Source of the DNA: Stereum hirsutum FP-91666 SS1 | Lineage: Eukaryota; Basidiomycota; Agaricomycetes; Russulales; Stereaceae | Assembly: GCF_000264905.1 (NCBI RefSeq) | Contig: NW_006763141.1 | Location: 1,634,283-1,698,282, forward strand | Reading direction: 5' to 3' | Length of the DNA: 64,000 nucleotides | Part shown: positions 44,460 to 64,000 of the stretch, one piece after another | Layout: each line of letters starts with the position of its first letter | Numbering within the stretch: position 1 is the first letter of the stretch | Notes under the pieces: model-generated | Seen by the model: only the letters and a program-made list of their open reading frames with translations | Told to the model about the DNA's origin: nothing | Databases searched by the model: none | Made by a program: the position numbers and the translations under genes

Positions 44460-45850
44460 TCTCATACATAATACTTCAGTTGAAGCTTACCTCCTTTTAC
44501 TCCAGTAGTCTTCTTCATAGGCCCGTAGTCTTCCCACACAGTCGATACACCACTAAGCCCTTCCATCAATCGTGCTGCAGCTCTTTTATTCCTGGTTCTC
44601 GTGCTTCTTCGCTGTTCACTTCCTTACTATCTTGCGATCGTCTTTTGACCGATATTTGTCCGTCGCGTTCTGTTCTCTGCAGAAGATATAAACTTAGTCA
44701 ACGGCTATATTTACGGAATCTGGTATTTCCCGCTCACCCCTGGCCCATTTCGTCTATCTTCTAGCTCCTTCCGGAGGATATACCTCATCTTGTATGCTGT
44801 AGTTTCCCTCTATACTCGGAAATCATTCTGACGGATCTACGGACGGGTAATATCCAAGGACGGCTTAGCCTGAGGATCATCTCTACGGAGCGCAATTAAA
44901 GACGTCTTTTGTCCGCAGTTATGAATCTGGGGCGATACGATATGGTACCGCTCTTTTGGCCTAAACGAGACTTGGACTAATATTCTCAACCAATAATTGC
45001 ATATAACGGTTCCTTGTCCGGTGTGGACCCACCTTAACAGGGAAGCTCACAACTCCAGTTTTCGTTTCTTCTAGAACCCTCATGATGCACTTCCCTACGG
45101 CAGTCCTTCCGTGAATATTCTTGGTATGTCTCTCACATCAACATAGGTCAAAATAATTGAGTTTTATTCGCCTTTCTTCTAGCTGGAATTCATCCTTCAT
45201 GCTAGCGTGCATCACCCTTTCAATTCTTCACCGCAGTGCAAAATACATGGTTCATTAGGGTGTATATGTAGCGATGTACACTCAACCCATCCGCCCATTA
45301 TCCAGCGAGCTCTGTCGGGGGCTCCACCGTTTCAAACCGCTGCATATATGCTCTATTGTTGCGCTCCTTGGTCAGATGAGCTGTACTCAAATTTGCCTCA
45401 TGTGATCAAGTAAACATTCGAAGTGCCGACAGAGGTCCCTATTGATCTTCTTTCTCCCCTACCAGCGGGAATCTTTCTTTCCATCAGTATTATCTTGCCC
45501 TCGATACCCGAGCCGTACCTATTCTGAACTCAAGGTTCACCAGAGGTAAACACCTCCTCGACCGGGGACATTTGCGTTAGTTGGTATGAAATAGGGACAT
45601 TATTCTAGGCTAGCACATAACCGAGCTCGTCTACGAGGTATCGAATATCAATCAAATGCTTTTTTTCAAGGCTTATATGTCGACGTCGCGAGCATATCAC
45701 TAGGCTTAGATGCGAGTAGCGTCTTCGGGCGGTAACTCTCATCATTGATGGAAAGGCTGAGTATATGTTACCTGCTCTCAATTCATGTGAAGGAGCACTT
45801 ATAGCCCAGCACCAAGCGTGTTGCCATTATCTATCAAGTCGCATACTACT
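44460..45850. other. About 1.4 kb, nothing recognised
   Basis: Short frames only, for example 44480-44764, with no family signature. The right end should carry the promoter of the DUF6534 gene. The stretch is relatively AT-rich and looks like decayed sequence. Confidence 0.4.
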
Positions 45851-47560
45851 ATGTCGGAGCCCCCAGTCTCGACAGATATTTTGTTACAGTAAATTTCATC
45901 CGCTTTTTGTTTGTTTTGTATACCACATTGAGCTTTTCCTCAGGATTGGGCCGATCGTCAATATATTGCCACCTTTTACACGCTCGCCCTTGCTGACAAC
46001 CGCCTTATACAGATAATTGGGTCTTTGTTCAGCTGGTTCCTGTTCGGCGTAGCCGTTGTTCAACTATGTGTGTGTTCTCAGTTCTCACATTTGGAAGAAC
46101 AACGTACGCTGATGCCACACTTCTCCGGAGATATATATCATATATCTTTTCCGCAAGATCGACGTGTCATTCAAGCTTCAGGTATGCCCAGCTTATGCTC
46201 TAAATCCTTAGACATCTGAGACACATTATTGCCAACAGTCTACGCAATATTTATTTTAGATCTCTTCCAAAGTGCAGTTGTCGCTTCCATGGCGTGGCAC
46301 ATTCTTTGTACCGGCTGGGGTCGCTCTTCAGTGCTAGTATACCCTGGATGGACATTCTCGGCGCTACCTTGTGTCTCCGGAATCGGTGTGATTTTTTGTA
46401 TTTCTGAACGTATATCGCCATGCTAACAATATATTATCCAGTGTCTGCATGGGTTCAGGCTTTCTTTGCATGGCGTATATATGCGCTGGGTGGATGGAGA
46501 GTCGTACCTTGCTTTATCATTTTCGTCAGTGTCCTACGATACCTGCATTTTCACTGCTCTTACATCTCGCATACCAATCTTTAGATTGCATTGGCACAGT
46601 GCGGCGCCGCGTTTGCCATTGGTGTTGGAGTGTGTTCTCCTAGGTCTACATTATATGTTTCACGAGTGCCGACTCATCCGATGTATCTAGACACTATTTC
46701 TATCCAATGTAACTGAATATCACAGGGTGGACTTTTTTGCAAGGACTATCGTATGTCTATTTAATTTCACCTCTGATCGCAATGCTGACCGTTTTTATGT
46801 TTCTTAGATCTGGTTGGGGGGTGCAGCACTTGCTGACATAGTGAGAGGTTGCATCTAATACCCAGACATATGTATGCTGATCAGCATATTTCAGATTATC
46901 GCAGCATCTATGCTGTATCTCGTGAGTTCGGCCCTGTCTTGAATGGGAACAAATGATCAGCATATCTAACGGGACCACTGTGGAAGCTGAATTCTGCCAA
47001 ACGCGACCACTCCTTCGGTAGGACAAACAGAACCATAAACCGACTCATTCGTCTGGCGGTTGAGACCGGGACCGTGACCGCTACATCTGCCGCTATGGAG
47101 CTTATTTTGTTCGAGGTGTTTCAATCGACAAATCTCCATTTCGCAATGTTGGTCCCCCTGTTTCGCCCTGATTCAGGTCTACTCACTCAGTGCTGTTTAT
47201 AGTGCTGTCATGTTATGCAAGAGTGAGTACATTGTGAATAATGCCAAACTGAGATTACCTAACCTTCTCCCAGTCTACTCAAATGCGCTCATGACGGCTT
47301 TGAATTCCCGATCCGGGTCATCGGTCCAAGTGCTAGGACGTACTGACGTGTCGCACAACTCCGCTTTCCAGTGGCAGAGTTTCAGTTCGTCCTGTCCGGA
47401 GAACAATTCCACCTCTGCAGCGGTAATTCACATCAAAGCCACTAGCGATGCTTCCGATGGTGAGGCCCTATCCATGAAGGTGCGGGAGTCGCCTCTGGCA
47501 TCTACCTTCCGGTTTTCTCCAACAGTATGCTTTACTAAGCTCAATAGTGATAACATATAG
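45851..47560 (+). CDS. DUF6534-family seven-helix membrane protein
   Basis: Thirteen small exons: 45851-45888, 45944-45956, 46013-46067, 46131-46181, 46239-46385, 46442-46524, 46585-46631, 46726-46750, 46808-46840, 46895-46921, 46987-47147, 47191-47222 and 47274-47560. The sum is 999 nt, 332 aa, with all phases matching. Family landmarks appear in order: QIGPIIIGSLFSWFLFG, VVQLYIYHISFPQDRR (residues about 32-50), VYAIFILDLFQSAVV, WHILCTGWG, VQAFFAWRIYALGGW, IALAQCGAAFAIGVG, IWLGGAALADIIIAASML, TNRTINRLIRLAVETGTVTA and IYSNALMTALNSR near residue 240. The tail is Ser/Asn-rich. DUF6534 proteins are very numerous in agaricomycetes; no function is established. It looks intact. The 13-bp second exon is the weakest part of the model but restores the family pattern exactly. 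Confidence 0.82.
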
Positions 47561-48541
47561 CTAATCCCAGCAGATTCAAAATGATGACTCTTGTGGAAGA
47601 TTCTCATGCGGAGAAGTATGCTCTCATGATTGGAAGATTCCATGGTTTATGAAACAGTCTCCGAGATATCTAATTTGGTTTCATTCATACCAGCGGTACG
47701 CAAGGATATATTGTATTTATATTTCTCGCCTCTATGGACCTTTTGAATCGTATTTATTCAAAAATACACTACTGCCATCTTTGCTTCATAAGGATTGCAT
47801 GATGGCCGTACAATGACCCCTTGTGCCATATTTGTGGTGAGAACCAAGTATTTGTACTTTAGGCTCGTTCAACGGTCATGTACTCCCTCCATGTTATGGT
47901 CTCAATGTATAGTAGCCAAGAACCATATTAACTTCGCTCAAGCCCTTTGTGCATTCGATAATGAGGTGGGTATCGCTTTATTTACGGACATTAGTATGTT
48001 CTTCACGCTGAGCTGGGATCATAAGTGGGGTTAGACCGTTCTGGAGGCTGCAATCGATCAGGAGTTATATACATATATAGGATCGGGGGCCATGAACCAT
48101 GGGTAGAAGAGCTGCAACACCGCGGTTCACCCGAACCGTGGTCATTCTCGCGAGAGCGGGAGTCAGATTTGACACTCGCTCTCAGACTCATGCAGAGCCC
48201 TACCTACTACCTGCGACGGTCGGTTAATTGGACCATCGACCAGCTCTTGATTTTAAATCACGTTCAAGTCGCGGAACACGACTGTGATGAAAATTCAACC
48301 TCGCTTGTCGGAGGTTGAGCGTGTATAGAGTTATGTACTAAAACTGGGTTGTTATATCTTTAGGATGTTGGTCAGCTTCTGAGGATAAGACCGAGTGCTG
48401 TTAAATGACAATAAGGATGCAGCGGGAGGTTCGAGCCCACATCCTATATCTTGGTCACAAGTGCCGCTTGTATTTCCAGGCCCTCCTCAGATCGTGCTTT
48501 CGTCTTGCCTAGTAGCACGTCTATCTCCTGCTTACTTGACG
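47561..48541. other. Intergenic, nothing recognised
   Basis: No supported gene. A tRNA-like stretch at 48362-48445 was considered and rejected. The right part holds the promoter of the GMC oxidoreductase gene. Confidence 0.45.
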
Positions 48542-51371
<2,830 letters not shown>

Positions 51372-51751
51372 AATAGCTCCTGGGTAATGACATTTAAAAA
51401 ACGTGTTCATCGGCTCGACGGAGTCATCAAAAAATCAGGTTTGTGATGTCTCTCACGAGCAAGTCTGCACTGATATAATTCATATTTGTTATTTAAAAGC
51501 GGCGAACAAGCCGCTGGAATACAGCATCGGAACCACCGCGTTTTCCTTCTATTCAGCCTAGGACTCAGCCAGATTATGCGCGTTATCCTTTCCAGCCTCG
51601 TGATATACTCCAAGAACAATCGCACAGCCGCTGACTCAATATGGACGGGATGATGTCCTCGTGGTGCTAAAACACGATATTTGCCCCAGGCGCCAGTCAC
51701 CGCAAAAGATCATACGCAGCGACGCATGCAATTATTTTGACCTGCATCAAC
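51372..51751. other. Intergenic, nothing recognised
   Basis: Short stretch behind the GMC gene. It holds no coding sign and runs into the tandem repeat. Confidence 0.45.
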
Positions 51752-52519
51752 ATTAGAAAGGAGCTTAGTATCGTGGGACCCCATTTCCAATAGTCAACTG
51801 GCCATCTCATTCGCTGGACACCTGAACGGTGATTGGACTCGGGGGGCGAATGAACCGCTGGCGGTGATGCCACATGCGTCGCCGTCTGGCTCCTTGTTCC
51901 GGCCACAGCTGGGCCACACCATGGTGGATGCTCCGGCTCTCCTGTGTCGAGACCTTGGCTCTTTTGTGGACCTTGTGCTGGAGCTCTGACTCTGAAGCAA
52001 TCGTTCAGTTGGCCGACGAGCGTAGCTCGGCAGCGGGTGGCCCGCAAGACCTCCGTGGAGGTTTCGACAACTGTGACAACAAAATGAACATGTCCGTCCG
52101 CCCTGCGAAGCACGGGCTTCCGCTAGTCAATATTAGAAAGGAGCTCAGTGTCACGGGACCCCATTTCCAATAGTCAATTGGGCCATCTCATTCGCTGGAC
52201 ACCTGAACGGTGATTGAACGACTCGGAGGGCGAATGAACCACTGGCGGCGATGCCACATGCGTCGCCGTCTGGCTCCTTGTTCCAGCCACAGCTGGGCCA
52301 CACCATGGTCACGGTAGATGCTTCGGCTCTGAGTCACTTGTGTCGAGGCCTTTGTTCTTCAACGGACCTTGTGCTGGAGCTCTGACCCTGAAGCAATCGT
52401 TCAGTTCGCCGACGAGCGTAGCTCGGCAGCGGGTGGCCCGCAAGACCTCCGTGGAGGTTTCGACAACTGTGACAACAATGAACATGTCCGTTTGTTGCGA
52501 AACATGGGCTCCCGCTAGT
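51752..52519. repeat. Tandem duplication, two units of about 380 bp
   Basis: Unit 1 (51752-52131) and unit 2 (52132 to about 52519) both begin ATTAGAAAGGAGCT and contain CCCATTTCCAATAGTCAA, GACACCTGAACGGTGATTG, CACATGCGTCGCCGTCTGGC and GCAAGACCTCCGTGGAGG. Differences are a few substitutions and short insertions. On the minus strand both keep a frame with VVTVVETSTEVLRATRCRATLVG followed by LNDCFRVRAPAQGP, but it is broken differently at the ends. Confidence 0.8.
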
Positions 52520-52668
52520 AGGCCATAATGCAACGTACAGTGCAGCAGCCTGCGTTGTAGTATTTATGCATGAACCACGCATGGCTGCCCGCGAGGGTTC
52601 GTGTAGAATGCTCGGATCTGGTCATATATATTGAATACGAGGAGCATCCTGGTAGAAAGAGCATAAAT

Positions 52669-52870
52669 CTATGCACGAGGTAACATCGCTACCTTCCCGT
52701 CCATATTCTGCGCATAATACTCGTTATTGATCTCGCTCGTCGGCGCCTCATTTTGCAACTGCAGTGTCGTATCCCTAACCTGCGTGGGCAACCCATATTC
52801 CAGATCCAAAAGACACGTCTGGCAAACGTTCTTGATCTGCGCACAGTTCTGGCGGACGACGGTGGGTTAA
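52669..52870 (-). pseudogene. Fragment of pre-mRNA splicing factor SLT11/RBM22
   Basis: On the minus strand one exon-like frame reads [20 protein letters not shown], then [20 protein letters not shown], then [11 protein letters not shown], ending at a stop at 52669-52671. This is the conserved zinc-binding segment of SLT11/ECM2/RBM22 (CxxCxxDLxYGLPxQVRD...NxEYYxQNM). The preceding CCCH part and the following RRM are missing, so it is a stray piece. GTAGCG directly after GGGAAG could be the original splice donor. Confidence 0.68.
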
Positions 52871-53703
52871 TGCGGTCGAAACCATCATTAGACATCGGAG
52901 CCAAGACTTGGAAGGTTCATCGCTTTCAACAATCTTTGCCTATGGATGGGTAAATCGTATGGGCAGAAGTTGCCGATGTAAGCTATCGGCACTCGATTAG
53001 TGCTCATTCGTTCCTTGGGCGATCATTACATGGCCGTTTTCAATGTCCTTCAAATTCCACTGGTCTTATAGACGAAGCCAAAGAAACAAACTTTCACTAG
53101 CATCGAGGACGGCACCGTCACCGATAGTGCCCCTCATCGCTGGTATCCCCAAGATGGTCTACGTATGCATCCTGCATCTCGCGAACATCCTGCACTGTCA
53201 TATATTGGCAGAGAGAGCGGAATGCACGCGGTACATTACGGCGATGGGGATATATCTAAGTGAGCTGATTCGGGCTGCGTAGACCCAGCTCGTCCGCACG
53301 CAGCGCACAACTGGGATTAAAAACGCAGGTCGACGGGCACACCCATCTCTCCTTTCGTGTATACGGAAGAATTTGATAGTAAGATAGCCGTCGGTGCGCA
53401 GGCAAGGCTCCAGTAGTCGTGTTAACGCAGAACTCTCCACACATCAAAATCAAGGCCACTTGACGGACTACCGGTTCAGCCATCGGGATCTGAGCTCTGA
53501 CGCTCTAACGACTTGTCGCTTCTGTTATTTCCATGACGAAGTAAACACGAACGAAAACGAACGTATCTCGTCTTGACCGGAGGAAATAAAGGATGACGTA
53601 CCGAATGGTGTTGATGAGATCGCTGTCAATGAGCCTAGGAAAGCATTAAGACGGCGTCAGCGAAGAGAGCTGGGACGTGAATGCTATAGACACGTATACA
53701 GGT
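52871..53703. other. Intergenic, nothing recognised
   Basis: Short frames on both strands without signatures. Upstream exons of the SLT11/RBM22 fragment were looked for on the minus strand and not found. Confidence 0.45.
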
Positions 53704-54177
53704 TTAGAGGTTGAGCAGGGCATGTTGTTTTGAAGGGGAACTAGAGCGGCACGGCAGCGGAGAGGTGGAACTAGTTGATAGGCCTACCGGAAGACGTTTC
53801 GTCGCCGGCCTCGAGGGTTGAAGTTGGACGAATGGCAACAACTCGCGACGCGTTCGAGGTTGAACTTCCACGGCTATAGTACATCGATCTTTTGAGCGGT
53901 CGTGAGCGATCAGACTGGTGGATACAAAAAAGATGGTAAGAGGGAGTTTGAAACTGAGATACGCCGCGAGTGCCAAGTTTGCGAGTCGCAACCGTTTGTT
54001 TGTCGTTGTTATTTCTAGAGGCTCCCGGAATAAACGGTCCGCAACCTCCGCTGTCTCATCCAGCGTCGATATTGTTCGTCCATATGCGTCCAGCATGATA
54101 CCGCGATAAGTACGCGAGCGTTTATGAGTCGGAAGGGAGAAATGTGCGAATGTAAGTCTAATATCCGTGCTACGCAA
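53704..54177 (-). CDS. Uncertain divergent ORF upstream of the ABC transporter
   Basis: A 157-codon minus-strand frame whose middle part (from Met near 54094: MLDAYGRTISTLDETAEVAD, then FREPLEITTTNK) has a recognisable counterpart in the truncated copy at 38260-39128 (...VREPLEIT...).The rest is Ser/Arg-rich and not conserved. No domain is recognised. It may be the 5' exon of a small divergent gene or simply duplicated promoter sequence. Confidence 0.25.
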   Translation of the reverse strand: MRSTDIRLTFAHFSLPTHKRSRTYRGIMLDAYGRTISTLDETAEVADRLFREPLEITTTNKRLRLANLALAAYLSFKLPLTIFFVSTSLIAHDRSKDRCTIAVEVQPRTRRELLPFVQLQPSRPATKRLPVGLSTSSTSPLPCRSSSPSKQHALLNL

Positions 54178-54515
54178 AGGTCAACTCGATCTGTCATCGG
54201 TCCTTGTATCCACGGTCTCGTCCTGATTGTGGCGTGAACCGCTATCGCGCAAAAGCATCAGAAATGTCGCGTTCAATATACGAAGACCAATAACCATCGT
54301 CGTAAATGGAATGCGGTGTAGCGATAAGAAAGAGAGGCACGAAAGGGGAAATCAGCAACTTGTGCACGTGGGCTAATTATAGCTGAGCGCGGAAAGCGTG
54401 AGCGTTGGCGAGATAAGCGCGTTCAAGTCGTGTTTGACGACGACGACGACTCCTCTCTCTGTTCTACTTCGTCTCTGGGCCTACTACTGCATATCTAGAT
54501 AAAAGGCCCATCAAA
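54178..54515. promoter_or_regulatory. Promoter region of the ABCC transporter
   Basis: Upstream sequence shared with 38580-38853 in the truncated copy, including AGAAATGTCGCGTTCA, GAGAGGCACGAAAG, GCGCGTTCAAGTCG, a run of GAC triplets and a TATA-like ATATxxATAAAAGG about 25 bases before the start codon (54493-54507). Preservation of the TATA-like word in both copies supports its role. Confidence 0.5.
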
Positions 54516-62793
<8,278 letters not shown>

Positions 62794-63480
62794 GGATATT
62801 CCCGCGTAGCGGCAATATATAGATATTGGCCCCACAAGACTGTATGCCCTTTATGTCCTCTCGCTTCTTATAACTCCTCCAATAGTGTCACTGACTTTTC
62901 TTACGATATAAAATCAATCATTGTGTTGTCTATTGATCTCATACGGTTTTATTTCTTTGATTATGACCCCACAGACAAGAAAATATGTTTGTCTTCTGAG
63001 CCCCATCCGTGGATGTATTTCGGGGGTACCGTCACTACCGGAAAGCAGGTACCAAATCTTAGTTATAATCTCGGGTGCATCTTCACTGCGTAAAATGAAT
63101 GGAGCCAAGGCCCGAACCCATCGTCGGAATCAATCGACAGCAGGACAGAAAATGATCACTATGCATTCTACAATTCGCCGTGCCCGCTAGAGTGATCCAT
63201 GCTTGCCTTGGAAGTCTCGCTTGTCAGCATTTGAGCCTTGAAGATTTTTGAACCCTAGGAGCTCTTTTTGTGACCCAAGCATCTCCTGGACACTTGCGGT
63301 AAATCGCAGCCTGACTTTGTCACACGGGCCATTGTCACACACATCCGGCCCTCTCTGAAATCGGGCTTTCTTCTCTTATTTTGCCCTAACCACATGTACA
63401 CCAGCGGCATCTTTCACGGTCCTCGACGCTCCCGGGCTCATATCGTACGCATGCTATCTTCAGCATTTCTAACATGGTCG
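62794..63480. other. Intergenic downstream of the ABC transporter
   Basis: Probable 3' UTR followed by sequence with only short frames. No gene recognised. Confidence 0.5.
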
Positions 63481-64000
63481 CTCATCATGCCGCAGGACCC
63501 CCGGTTATAGAGGGCGAGGACGTCCACTGATCCGGACAAATTTTGGCCAGTTGGGGGTGGAAGGCCGTCCGCAGGACGGACAAATTTTGGGCACTTTGGG
63601 GGGTAGGCCGTCCGCCAGTCCGGACAAAAACCCGCCGCAGGCGGGCGCCCTGCGGTGTGGCATCAGCCCCAGCTTGGGTGGCGACGCCCTGTTCGGATAC
63701 TGTCGGTCTGCGACGGGCATAATGCACCATGGTGCGCTTGGGCCCGTTCCCGATGCGATACGGCCCCGACCGACGACCTGAGGGCACCTACGGGACGCCC
63801 TCGATGGGGGCGGTCGCCCCGTACAAAAAAAACCGCACGTCGATAGGAAGAAAATCGAAGGGGGGCCGTTTAGGCTGGGGGGCGCCGTTTCCGCCAAAAA
63901 GTCGAATTCTCGACGAGAAAAGGCCGCGCGGACCCCCAACTCGTCGCAGACACACTCTATGGAGTGCAACGAGTGCCGAAACGCAAAAAAAAGAGAGGTC
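63481..64000. repeat. GC-rich stretch with short direct and inverted repeats
   Basis: Repeated words include GGACAAATTTTGG (63535 and 63578), GGCCGTCCGC (three times), GTCCGGACAAA (63532 and 63619) and the hairpin CCCGCCGCAGGCGGG at 63629-63643. Long minus-strand frames here follow from the base composition and have no recognised domain. The last part is rich in A and G runs. Composition differs from the neighbouring intergenic DNA, which suggests a non-autonomous repeat that continues beyond the window. Confidence 0.5.

Noticed and set aside
48362..48445. tRNA-like stretch: 7-base ends AGGATGT and ACATCCT are perfectly complementary, with GGTTCGAGCCC between
   Set aside because: The T-arm cannot form five pairs at the correct distance from the acceptor stem, and no convincing anticodon arm is seen. 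At most a decayed tRNA or SINE head.
63505..63969. 154-codon minus-strand frame as a gene
   Set aside because: Located in GC-rich repeats; Pro/Arg/Gly-rich translation without a domain.

Overview
The window is nuclear DNA of a filamentous basidiomycete, probably an agaricomycete. The basis is intron-dense genes with 50-70 bp GT/AG introns and gene families typical of that group: DUF6534-type seven-helix proteins, Ser/Thr-rich single-pass membrane proteins, a GMC aryl-alcohol-oxidase-like enzyme, an NLR-like STAND protein, a MYND-finger protein and a multi-exon ABCC transporter. There are no rRNA genes, convincing tRNAs, CRISPR arrays or bacterial-type operons. Gene models were assembled by eye from splice signals and frame continuity, so exon ends are inferences unless stated.

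Layout. 1-17.7 kb: a two-gene block (an Ig-like/mucin-like single-pass membrane protein followed by a C2H2-type regulator) occurs twice in inverted orientation, at about 1-3.57 kb on the minus strand and about 13.56-17.66 kb on the plus strand. Between the arms lie a degraded seven-helix gene, the MICOS subunit MIC26/27, mitochondrial ribosomal protein bL31m, a third membrane-protein paralogue and a MYND-finger gene. 19-26.4 kb: a complete seven-helix gene, a broken paralogue beside it, an unrecognised four-exon gene and a single-pass membrane protein. 28.6-37.2 kb: a divergent pair, a DUF7025-like AAA+ ATPase on the minus strand and a 1,643-residue NACHT-type NLR on the plus strand, about 950 bp apart. 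37.4-45 kb: a gene-poor graveyard with a nested inverted-repeat element, a truncated copy of the ABC-transporter 5' end, further decayed membrane-protein copies, three long copies and one short copy of a dispersed repeat, and a 34-bp perfect palindrome. 45.8-51.4 kb: an intact DUF6534 gene and a secreted GMC oxidoreductase. 51.7-54 kb: a 380-bp tandem duplication and a fragment of a splicing factor. 54.5-62.8 kb: the full-length ABCC transporter. 62.8-64 kb: non-coding, ending in GC-rich repeats.

The conserved housekeeping genes (MIC26/27, bL31m) sit among rapidly duplicating accessory genes. The accessory part centres on membrane or surface proteins and NTPase switches (NLR, AAA+). The duplicated membrane-protein/regulator block and the NLR/AAA+ divergent pair are the two arrangements most worth following up. 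Joint function in either case is inferred from position only.
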